From Microbacteriaceae bacterium (GTDB lineage: Bacteria; Actinomycetota; Actinomycetes; Actinomycetales; Microbacteriaceae), in the NCBI GenBank assembly GCA_014377425.1, contig JACMPQ010000009.1, positions 1 through 43,595 of the forward strand: DNA of 43,595 nt. Direction: 5' to 3'. Shown in pieces: positions 24,263 to 31,300 of the stretch; position 1 is the stretch's first letter, and the number at the start of each line of letters is the position of its first letter. Below the pieces are notes generated by a model. That model was not told where the DNA came from. It did not search any database and was given only the letters and a program-made list of their open reading frames with translations. A program made the translations under genes and the position numbers.

Positions 24263-24974
24263 TGCCCCGACAGACGCCAACGCCGGCAATTCGCGCATCC
24301 ACGGCAGGTCGAAGGTCCCCGGCGGAGTGAGCGCCACGGCGATCGTCCTCGTCTTCATTGGCGGCACAATGGGCACAGCAGCTCGCGCCGGAATATCCGT
24401 TATCAGCGCTCCCTTGACTCCCGCACCGGTCGCCACAATGCTAATAAACATCACGGGCGCTTTTCTCCTTGGCCTGTTGCTCGAGTCTCTGATATTGCCC
24501 ACCACAGGGTTGCCGAGAACTGCAAGGCCTGGTGTGGGGTTGCCCCGCACGAGATTGCCCGACCCGGCGCCGCCCACAGGGTCACGCATCGGCCTCGGCC
24601 GCAGCGCTGGGCTTCGCCTTCTGCTTGGCACTGGTGTTCTCGGCGGCTTTACCACCTACAGCGCTCTTGCCGTCGATACGGCTAGATTCACTTTGCTCGC
24701 TCACCCCGTGACTGCGGTCGGTTATGCCCTCGGCACCGTTTTGCTCGGGGCAATCGCGACCGCCGGTGGAATTCTTCTGGCCTCGGCACTTTTTGGTGCA
24801 CAGTCAGCTTTTTCTAATGGCCGCGCTATGACACCGCCGCCGTCAGGTCTGCCAGCACAACCTTCGTCGTCGCTGCTATTGCCGTCTGTCGAACCGCATA
24901 TCGAACCACCCGCCGAACCGCCCGCCGAACCGCCCGCCGACCCACCCAACGAACCGCTCATCGACCCCCGATGA
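24255..24974 (+). CDS. crcB: CrcB/Fluc fluoride channel subunit with long proline-rich extensions
   Basis: 239 residues from a GTG, roughly double the usual 120-130. Four membrane helices carry the Fluc marks: FIGGTMGTAARAGIS, ATMLINITGAFLLGLL, GTGVLGGFTTYSALAVDT and a last helix near 160-185. Two unusual parts are present: a Pro/Arg-rich insert of about 40 residues between helices 2 and 3 (LPRTARPGVGLPRTRLPDP), and a tail of about 45 residues ending in EPPA repeats (12-bp DNA repeats). Fluc channels export fluoride as dual-topology dimers. Here two adjacent, overlapping genes suggest a heterodimer with the next protein. No fluoride riboswitch was recognised upstream. Confidence 0.88.
   Translation: MADAPTDANAGNSRIHGRSKVPGGVSATAIVLVFIGGTMGTAARAGISVISAPLTPAPVATMLINITGAFLLGLLLESLILPTTGLPRTARPGVGLPRTRLPDPAPPTGSRIGLGRSAGLRLLLGTGVLGGFTTYSALAVDTARFTLLAHPVTAVGYALGTVLLGAIATAGGILLASALFGAQSAFSNGRAMTPPPSGLPAQPSSSLLLPSVEPHIEPPAEPPAEPPADPPNEPLIDPR
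24902..24961 (+). repeat. 12-bp tandem repeat encoding EPPA
   Basis: Units of CGAACCGCCCGC or close variants start at 24902, 24914, 24926, 24938 and 24950 and encode the C-terminal Glu-Pro-Pro-Ala tail of the first CrcB protein. Two units are identical. Confidence 0.85.
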
Positions 24975-25345
24975 CACTTCTAACATTTTTCCTGCTTTCG
25001 GTTGCGGGCGGCGTAGGTGCGGTTGCCCGTTTGTTCATCGACGCGTTTGTCACCGCGCGGCTCGGCAATCGCTACCCCTTCGGCACAACGATCATCAACA
25101 TCACTGGCTCGTTCTTGCTGGGACTCGTTGCCGCGGCCGCCACACCGTCGGAAACCAGTTTTCGTCTGATCATTGGTATGGGCTTGATCGGCGGTTATAC
25201 AACCTTCAGTACCGCGAGCTTTGAGACCGTCCGACTCCTTCGTGCGCGGCGTATTGGTGCTGCTCTATCGAATGGGTTCGGGATGCTGCTGGTTTGCGTG
25301 TTGGCCGGGTGTGTGGGTTCACTTGCAGCCGGTGCTTTTTACTGA
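24971..25345 (+). CDS. crcB: CrcB/Fluc fluoride channel subunit, standard length
   Basis: 124 residues; the ATG overlaps the stop of the previous crcB gene (ATGA). Four membrane helices carry VAGGVGAVARLFIDAF, YPFGTTIINITGSFLLGLV (the conserved Asn facing the pore) and GLIGGYTTFSTASFET (the Phe/Thr track). It is the compact partner to the extended copy upstream. In two-gene systems each subunit takes one orientation and the pair forms the double-barrelled channel that expels fluoride. A hairpin at 25436-25454 follows. Confidence 0.92.
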   Translation: MTLLTFFLLSVAGGVGAVARLFIDAFVTARLGNRYPFGTTIINITGSFLLGLVAAAATPSETSFRLIIGMGLIGGYTTFSTASFETVRLLRARRIGAALSNGFGMLLVCVLAGCVGSLAAGAFY

Positions 25346-25435
25346 CAGCACTCAGCATGACCAGTAGCACCGATCACGCCCATACGCTGTACACCCGTAT
25401 TATTAACCTCAGAATGCACCGCAATAGTGCACCCG

Positions 25436-25454
25436 GCGGCTTAACGCGCCGCCG
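25436..25454. terminator. Hairpin at the meeting point of convergent genes
   Basis: GGCGGC and GCCGCC form a 6-bp stem with a 7-nt loop that includes the stop codon of the histidine phosphatase (-). It may end transcription from both sides. Confidence 0.4.
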
Positions 25455-26079
25455 TGGCGGGAACACCATTCCAGTTGAAAATCACCTGGCGCTCATGCTC
25501 AAATCCCAACTCGCTAACGCTTCCCGTCGACAGTGAAAACACCGCGCCCTCAGCAGCCGGCAATCCAAGCCATGCCGCGGCGAAACCGCGAAGAAAATGT
25601 CCGTGCGCCACCAGAAGAACATCTTCGCCTCGGTTTAACACCGGCAGGGCGCGTTCAATGACCGCGCGAGTCCTGCGCCGTATGTCGTCGCGGTGTTCTC
25701 CGGGTGTGTTTCCGCTGGGGACACCGTCCCGCCAAAGGTTCCAACCCATTCCCAGTTGTTCCACAATTTGCGGAGAGGTGAGGCCTTCGTAGGCGCCATA
25801 ATCCCATTCGACGAGATTGGGATCAAGAATCACCCGACTCCCGTAACCGGCCAGCTCCGCGGTGTGCTTTGCGCGTTCTCTCGGGCTGCTCAGCACGAGA
25901 CCAAAAACGCGACCCGCGAGCATCACTCCCACGTTTCGTGCTTGCTGCTGTCCCGTCTCGGTAAGCGGAAGATCCGTCACACTCGTATGGCGACCCGTGA
26001 GACTCCATTCGGTCTCCCCATGTCGCACCAGAACGATCCGGCTCGTAAAGGCTTTCAGCGTTGGCTCGACGGCACTCAT
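25441..26079 (-). CDS. Histidine phosphatase family protein (phosphoglycerate-mutase-like)
   Basis: 212 residues. The phospho-acceptor motif VLVRHGETEWS (His about residue 20) and the second catalytic His in LLVAHGHFLR are present, with SSPRERAKHTAEL and EWDYGAYEGLT between, as in the cofactor-dependent mutase/phosphatase branch. RBS AAGGAAA precedes the ATG. The enzyme removes phosphate from a small substrate; which one is not evident. A second, different histidine phosphatase is at 42631. Confidence 0.9.
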   Translation of the reverse strand: MSAVEPTLKAFTSRIVLVRHGETEWSLTGRHTSVTDLPLTETGQQQARNVGVMLAGRVFGLVLSSPRERAKHTAELAGYGSRVILDPNLVEWDYGAYEGLTSPQIVEQLGMGWNLWRDGVPSGNTPGEHRDDIRRRTRAVIERALPVLNRGEDVLLVAHGHFLRGFAAAWLGLPAAEGAVFSLSTGSVSELGFEHERQVIFNWNGVPATAAR

Positions 26080-26247
26080 CTGCTTTCCTTACTCCCGCGA
26101 GGGGGGCGGACGTACGGCTGCCGTGATTCCTGTGCAAGGAAGGCGGCAGATGGCCAGCTTTTTCTCCGGTCACCGACCACAGTGTGCCACGATCCCCGCT
26201 TTGGCCTCCGGCAGAGCGAAACACTCGAGCCGGGCCGTGACCAGCGG

Positions 26248-27477
26248 TCAAAACAACATGGGTTGCGGGGCGGTTGCAGCACGGTTATCGAAGCTTTCGC
26301 GGGCCAATAACTCTTCGTCAGAGAATGAGCGACCCGCCGTCTCCGGGGACGCCCGGGCCAAGGCCAGCAAAGATGACGGAGATGACGGCGACGGCGACGA
26401 CAGCGATAATGACAATGACGGCGACGACGGCGACGACGACAATAATGACGGCGTCAGTGGACCGCCGGTAATCGGGTCCTCCCTCCCCCGTTCGAGGCGA
26501 TGCTTTCGCATGAGCGGTTTGATCCGGTCCGCGAGCCATTTTCGGTAGGCAACTGGAGCGTAGGGACCACCGGAATAGAACTCGAGGTATTTGGTAACAA
26601 GTTCCGGATGCTCGCGTTCCAACCAGAGCATGAACCACTCCTTGGTTCCGGGCTTGAGGTACATCGAGGAATACAGCACTGACGACGCACCGGAGGCTTT
26701 TATTTGTTGCAAAGCATTGTCGAGGTGTTCGGTGGTGTCGGTGAGAAAAGGCAGGATCGGCATCAGAAATACCGAGCAATTCATCCCGGCCTCTCTGACG
26801 GCGGTCACCGTCGCAAGCCGGGCTTTGGCCGTGGGAGTGCCCGGTTCAACGCTCTGCTGCAAATCGTCGTCGTAAATAGCGATCGACATTGCGAGTTCGA
26901 CGTTCGTCTCGCGGCTGGCCTCCACTAACAGTGGAATATCTCGTCGCAGCAGTGTTCCTTTGGTCAGAATGCTGAAGGGAGTTCGACTTTCGGCTAAAAC
27001 AGCGATGATTCCAGGCATCAGTTGGTAGCGGCCTTCGGCTCGCTGATACGGATCGGTGTTTGTTCCCATTGCCACCGGTTGTCGTGCCCAACTCGGCTTC
27101 GCAAGTTCCCGAGCAAGCACCTCGGCCACGTTCACCTTTACGATTATTTGGGTGTCAAAATCTTTACCCGCGTCGAGGTCTAAATAGCCATGGGTTGGTC
27201 GGGCGAAGCAATATGCGCAGGCGTGCTGACATCCTCGCATCGGGTTGATTGTCCAGCCGAAGGCAGCGGACGCGATGGGGGTTCGGGTCGTATTGGGCAC
27301 AGCGCTGGGAACACGCCCCGGCACCTTGTTGAGGGCCGATTTTGCTAGCACCTCATAAAAAGTCATTCCGGCGAATTCAGGAGTACGCACCGTTCTCACC
27401 AAATTGTTGAGTTTTGCCAGGCCCGGGAGGGCATCCGTTTGTTCGCCATTGATGTCTTGCTGATTCCAACGCATCAT
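26248..27477 (-). CDS. Rv2578c-type radical SAM protein with low-complexity insert near the C-terminus
   Basis: 409 residues. The iron-sulfur motif is CQHACAYC (CxxxCxxC) at about residue 83-90, inside INPMRGCQHACAYCFARPTHGYL, with SAM-binding features AMGTNTDPYQ and FSILTKGTL. The N-terminus (MMRWNQQDINGEQTDALPGLAKL) matches actinobacterial Rv2578c-family proteins, related to spore photoproduct lyase-like radical SAM enzymes. The reaction is unknown. Near residues 345-375 the family end is interrupted by a Ser/Pro/Leu tract (SSPSSPSLSLSLSSPSPSS) written in GAC/GGC triplet repeats; the last 30 residues resume normally (SFSDEELLARESFDNRAATAPQPMLF). Confidence 0.88.
   Translation of the reverse strand: MMRWNQQDINGEQTDALPGLAKLNNLVRTVRTPEFAGMTFYEVLAKSALNKVPGRVPSAVPNTTRTPIASAAFGWTINPMRGCQHACAYCFARPTHGYLDLDAGKDFDTQIIVKVNVAEVLARELAKPSWARQPVAMGTNTDPYQRAEGRYQLMPGIIAVLAESRTPFSILTKGTLLRRDIPLLVEASRETNVELAMSIAIYDDDLQQSVEPGTPTAKARLATVTAVREAGMNCSVFLMPILPFLTDTTEHLDNALQQIKASGASSVLYSSMYLKPGTKEWFMLWLEREHPELVTKYLEFYSGGPYAPVAYRKWLADRIKPLMRKHRLERGREDPITGGPLTPSLLSSSPSSPSLSLSLSSPSPSSPSSLLALARASPETAGRSFSDEELLARESFDNRAATAPQPMLF
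26371..26454. repeat. GACGGC-type triplet repeat in the radical SAM gene
   Basis: About 84 bp of GAC, GGC, GAT and AAT triplets, encoding the Ser/Pro/Leu tract on the minus strand. It also reads as a run of Asp/Gly on the plus strand, but no gene is expected there. Confidence 0.85.
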
Positions 27478-27521
27478 TTATTCGAACACTTCTTCGAGAA
27501 CTGGTCAAGTGGCCACGCCGA

Positions 27522-28424
27522 TTGCCTGCTGTCGAGTTGGCCTGTTCCGCGCTGAAACAATGGGGCGTGAATACTTTGCCTCCCCTTGGACTCCTGCTTG
27601 ACGTTGACGGCCCAATTGCCAGCCCGGTAACCCGCACAATTGCCATTCCCAGCATCGTGAGCAACCTTGTAGTGCTCGCTAATTTGGGGGTACCGGTAAT
27701 TTTTAATACCGGGCGATCGGATGCCTTCATCCGCGATGTTGTGGTGAAACCGTTGCTCGCTGCCGGTCTCTCCCCCGACGCCCGCGTGTATGGCGTGTGT
27801 GAAAAGGGAGCCGTTTGGTTCGGCGCGACCATGAAAAACTTTTCAGGCGTCAATGTGGATGAGTCCGTGGCAATCGCTCCGGAAATTGTCGCCGAATTGC
27901 GCGCAATGCTCGAATCACTGTTCACCAAAACCATGTTTTGGGATTTCACCAAACGCGCGATGGTTTCGGTTGAGCAGCGCACGGATGTCGCTTCCGCCGA
28001 CTATCTCGCCGATCAGAAGCACTTCGACGATGACGCCTTTGCCATTTTCGAGAAGCATGGCGTTGGCGTGGTGTTAGGAGATCGGCGCAGCACCGGAGAA
28101 ATCACGGTGCGAATCGATCCAACGATTATTTCCACCGACATCGAATCGGTAACACTTGGCAAAGATCTGGGTGCCGAGCGCGCACTCGAACTGTTGCAGG
28201 ACTCCGGTGATCTCCCCCGACTCTGGCGCACCGTGGGCGATTCCCGCTCCGATTACGCGATGGCCGACTACCTGCACTCCCAGGGCTACGACGTGGCGCA
28301 CGTAGACGTGCGACCGGCAGACGGCATTCCGGTGACGCCGTATCGGGTTATCACCGAAGGAAATCTCATCCACGACGAGGCCGGGGCTGCGTTCCTCGCG
28401 CATTGGGTGCGCGAACTCGGCTAG
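27522..28424 (+). CDS. HAD-superfamily hydrolase (sugar-phosphatase-like)
   Basis: Up to 300 residues. Motif I is LLLDVDGPI (nucleophile Asp), motif II IFNTGRSD, and motif III/IV WRTVGDSRSDYAMADYL (GDSxxD). A cap domain lies at about 85-200. The start is uncertain: the TTG at 27522 has no ribosome-binding site, and a GTG at 27567 (VNTLPPLGLLLDVDG) is closer to motif I and may be real. Such enzymes remove phosphate from sugar phosphates; the substrate is unknown. It is divergent from the radical SAM gene and upstream of the mutasome operon, separated by an SOS promoter. Confidence 0.85.
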   Translation: MPAVELACSALKQWGVNTLPPLGLLLDVDGPIASPVTRTIAIPSIVSNLVVLANLGVPVIFNTGRSDAFIRDVVVKPLLAAGLSPDARVYGVCEKGAVWFGATMKNFSGVNVDESVAIAPEIVAELRAMLESLFTKTMFWDFTKRAMVSVEQRTDVASADYLADQKHFDDDAFAIFEKHGVGVVLGDRRSTGEITVRIDPTIISTDIESVTLGKDLGAERALELLQDSGDLPRLWRTVGDSRSDYAMADYLHSQGYDVAHVDVRPADGIPVTPYRVITEGNLIHDEAGAAFLAHWVRELG

Positions 28425-28482
28425 TAAAAACGCGGGGCCACTACCGAAGTTCTGCGACACGCCGCAGGAATGTCGGTGGCAA

Positions 28483-28512
28483 TTGACATAGTAGAACGTA
28501 TGTTCGAATATG
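28483..28512 (+). promoter_or_regulatory. LexA-controlled promoter of the mutasome operon
   Basis: TAGAACGTATGTTCGA at 28492-28507 matches the actinobacterial/Gram-positive LexA box TCGAAC-N4-GTTCGA at 11 of 12 fixed positions. It lies just after a perfect -35 hexamer TTGACA (28483-28488), with a GAATAT -10 candidate 17 bases further on. LexA bound here would block the promoter until DNA damage. Confidence 0.85.
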
Positions 28513-28517
28513 GAGAA

Positions 28518-29663
28518 GTGCTCTACTCAGCAGCGTCCGCCGACCCCGATAGACACCTTGCTGTCCCGGCTCCCCCGGCAGGGCAGCTTTGGCGGCCTAA
28601 ACAGTCCAAGCAACCCGGCCAGTCAGGGCAACCAAAACAGCAGTGGGGCACGGATGACTACGGCATTGAGCTCTCGCACGATGCCGTTGTGGCGTCTACT
28701 CCTGCTCCTGCTCCTTTTCCTTCCCTCGCCCGTTCAACGATGCCCATGCCCACCCGTTTTGCGGCCAAATTACTGAACTCCGAATTCCTAAATCGACGCT
28801 CTCTCTCTGGTGGCGGGGCATCCGTTGAGGAAGCGCACAACGACGAAAAGGCAGACAAGCGTTTATCCGATGCCAATGCCGATTTACGTGACACCGGCAC
28901 CGGCACCAACGCATTAGCCAGCAGCGCGCCATCCGGAGAAACGGTGCGCGAATTGCAATCGCGCATTCGGCAGATGCAGGGAACCCGACTCGACACCCGA
29001 CTGTTACCAACGCATCCAGCTTTGGCTGCCCTGCTCCCGGGCGGCGCTCTCAAACAGGGGGCCGCGTATTCGGTAGAACACTCCGCCACCCTGCTCATGG
29101 CGCTACTCGCCGGTCCGTCGGCGGCAGGCTCCTGGTGCGGGGTGGTTGGAATTCCCGAATTCGGGGTTGAAGCAGCATCGCACTACGGAATCGACCTTGA
29201 GCGGCTCGTGCTGGTGCCTCATCCCGGTGACCAATGGCTTCCGGTCACCGCAGCCATTGCCGATGTGCTCACGATTGTCGTCATTCGGCCACCCAAACAA
29301 ACCACAGATGCAAGCGTGGCGCGTCTGGCCGCACGACTGCGTCAACGCGGATCAACACTCATCGTGCTGGGACCATGGCCGCAGACCGATGCAATGCTAA
29401 GCCTTTCGCACAGCACCTGGAGCGGAATCGGCGACGGTTTTGGTCACCTTTCCGCACGCGAAGTCACCGTTACCGTGAGCACCCGTGCCGGTGGTAGCCC
29501 ACGCAGTGCTCGACTGTGGCTACCCGACCGAAGCGCGCAGTTTCGACAATCGGAGAGTCAGCAGCGCCAGAATGATGTTCCCGTTCCCTATGGGTACCGT
29601 CCCCATGAATATCGTCCCCGCGACTATCGTCCCGGGGACTACCGAACGGAGTTAGCCGGATGA
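28518..29663 (+). CDS. imuA': ImuA' (RecA-fold subunit of the mutasome)
   Basis: About 381 residues from the GTG at 28518. The frame is open from an ATG at 28470, but that start would lie upstream of the promoter and LexA box, so a downstream start is needed; 28518 or ATG 28740 are candidates. The first 130 residues are low-complexity (Gln/Lys/Pro/Ala). The conserved part begins at ELQSRIRQMQGTRLDTRLLPTHPALAALLPGGALKQGAAYSV and continues with SWCGVVGIPEFGVEAASHYGIDLERLVLV, the degenerate RecA fold of ImuA'. It ends with three YRPxD repeats. ImuA' links RecA, ImuB and DnaE2 during error-prone lesion bypass. Its stop overlaps imuB (ATGA). Confidence 0.8.
   Translation: MLYSAASADPDRHLAVPAPPAGQLWRPKQSKQPGQSGQPKQQWGTDDYGIELSHDAVVASTPAPAPFPSLARSTMPMPTRFAAKLLNSEFLNRRSLSGGGASVEEAHNDEKADKRLSDANADLRDTGTGTNALASSAPSGETVRELQSRIRQMQGTRLDTRLLPTHPALAALLPGGALKQGAAYSVEHSATLLMALLAGPSAAGSWCGVVGIPEFGVEAASHYGIDLERLVLVPHPGDQWLPVTAAIADVLTIVVIRPPKQTTDASVARLAARLRQRGSTLIVLGPWPQTDAMLSLSHSTWSGIGDGFGHLSAREVTVTVSTRAGGSPRSARLWLPDRSAQFRQSESQQRQNDVPVPYGYRPHEYRPRDYRPGDYRTELAG
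29594..29641 (+). repeat. 15-bp tandem repeat at the end of imuA'
   Basis: Three units TACCGTCCCCATGAA, TATCGTCCCCGCGAC and TATCGTCCCGGGGAC encode YRPHE, YRPRD and YRPGD, then YR. They lie in the last 25 codons before the overlap with imuB. Confidence 0.85.
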
Positions 29664-31300
29664 GTACCCACAGCCCCATCCCGGGCACACCCGTCGCTCG
29701 CAGCTCCGCCACCCGCACCCCCGTCACCCGCACCATCGTCCTCTGGTGTCCGGACTGGCCCATCACCGCCGCACTGCGCACCCGCGCTCTGCCCGCGCAG
29801 GCCGCTATCGCCCTCATCCACAAGGGCGAGGTGTTTGCCTGCTCGGCAGCGGCCCGGCGTGAGGGAGTCCGTCGCGGACTCCGGCTGCGTGAAGCTCAGT
29901 CTCGGCACCCGCAACTGCAGGTGTTTCCCTACGAGGCGGAGGTCGACATCCGCTCCTTTGACCCGGTGCTCAGTGCCATCGACGAGGTCATGCCCGGCGT
30001 GCAAATTTTGCGGCCAGGGATGTGCGCCATTCGCAGTCGGGGACCGAGCCGCTTCTACGGCAGCGACGAGGAGGCCGGGCTCTGGCTACTTGACACCCTC
30101 GATTCTCTCGGCATCACCGACGCCCGGGTGGGTATTGCCGACGGCCCGTTCACCGCAGAACATGCCGCCCGCAGCACCACTCGCCCACGCATCAAAATTG
30201 TGCCCGAGGGGCAATCCGCCGAATTTTTGGCCCCTCTACCCGTTCAGTTGCTCGACGAACCGCAGCTTGGCACCCTGCTCCAGCGGTTGGGTATCCGAAC
30301 CCTGGGTGATTTCGCGGCCCTTGCCGTGAACGATGTGGCTGCTCGCTTCGGGCAATCCGGAGCACATCTGCACGCTCTAGCCTCCGGGCTCGATAGTCGG
30401 CCGGTGGTTGCCCGCACTCCTCCGCGCGAACTCGACAGCATGATCGAATTCGAGCCTCCATTGGATCGAGTTGACCAGGTCGCGTTCGGGTTCCGGGCAT
30501 CCGCCGACGCCTTTATCGCGGCCATCACCGCCGCGAAACTTGTGTGCACGAGCATCCGGGTCGAAATTGATTCGGATGCCGGCGAGACCTCAGAACGCAC
30601 CTGGCTGCACCCCAGATCGTTCACGGCCGCCGACGTGATCGACCGCATCCGCTGGCAATTGCAGGGCGATGCCAGCGAAAGCGGGCTCAGCTCCCCGATC
30701 TCTTATGTGCGGGTGATCCCCGAAAGCGTCGACGCAATTAGCCATCACGAACAAGGGCTGTGGGGCACCGCGGCCGATGAGCGCATTCATCACGGTCTTT
30801 CCCGGGTGCAAAGCATGCTCGGTCATAACGGGGTTCTGACGGCCACCATCGGTGGCGGCCGCACTCCCGTTGACCGCCAAAACCTGGTGGCGTGGGGAGA
30901 TCGCCCGGTCTCGGCGTTGGCGATCACACCGCCCTGGCCTGGCCAACTTCCCACCCCGGCACCGTCAACGGTGTTTGAGACTCGACTTCCGGTTACCGTG
31001 ATCGCCGCCGATCGCAGCGTGGTCACCGTCGACGACCGCGGAACCCTTTCCGCGCCTCCCAGTGCCTTCTCCACCGGAACAAAATTCAGTCCGCTTACTG
31101 CCTGGGCCGGACCATGGCCGGTGGAGGAACGCTGGTGGGTGGCTGTTCCGTGCACACCCGGCACCCACGACAGCCCCGCCTCTGCGGCAGTACATGACCA
31201 GTCGCGCAGCAACCGTTTTCAGGTGGTGGATGACGTTGGGGTTGCCTGGTTGCTCATCAACGCCGGCGAACGCTGGTGGGCTGAAGCGCGGTACGACTGA
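29660..31300 (+). CDS. imuB: ImuB: catalytically inactive Y-family polymerase-like mutasome adaptor
   Basis: 546 residues; ATG overlaps the imuA' stop, with GGAG 9 bases upstream. The Y-family palm/fingers pattern is present (IVLWCPDWPITAALR, CSAAARREGVRRGLRLREAQSRHPQL, SFDPVLSAIDEVMPGVQIL), but the acidic metal-binding residues of active polymerases are absent: the first motif reads WCPDWP, and the usual SxDE is SAIDEV without its partner. Little-finger and C-terminal regions follow (LGIRTLGDFAALAVNDVAARFGQSG). ImuB is the hub binding the beta clamp and DnaE2. TGATG overlap leads into dnaE2. Confidence 0.93.
   Translation: MSTHSPIPGTPVARSSATRTPVTRTIVLWCPDWPITAALRTRALPAQAAIALIHKGEVFACSAAARREGVRRGLRLREAQSRHPQLQVFPYEAEVDIRSFDPVLSAIDEVMPGVQILRPGMCAIRSRGPSRFYGSDEEAGLWLLDTLDSLGITDARVGIADGPFTAEHAARSTTRPRIKIVPEGQSAEFLAPLPVQLLDEPQLGTLLQRLGIRTLGDFAALAVNDVAARFGQSGAHLHALASGLDSRPVVARTPPRELDSMIEFEPPLDRVDQVAFGFRASADAFIAAITAAKLVCTSIRVEIDSDAGETSERTWLHPRSFTAADVIDRIRWQLQGDASESGLSSPISYVRVIPESVDAISHHEQGLWGTAADERIHHGLSRVQSMLGHNGVLTATIGGGRTPVDRQNLVAWGDRPVSALAITPPWPGQLPTPAPSTVFETRLPVTVIAADRSVVTVDDRGTLSAPPSAFSTGTKFSPLTAWAGPWPVEERWWVAVPCTPGTHDSPASAAVHDQSRSNRFQVVDDVGVAWLLINAGERWWAEARYD

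Noticed and set aside
23726-24655. A 309-residue minus-strand frame over the S4 and crcB genes
   Set aside because: The plus-strand S4 and CrcB proteins are unmistakable; this is an antisense shadow of GC-rich coding DNA.
26371-26454. CRISPR-like or acidic-protein gene on the plus strand
   Set aside because: Units are short triplets without spacers, and the tract is in frame inside the radical SAM gene.
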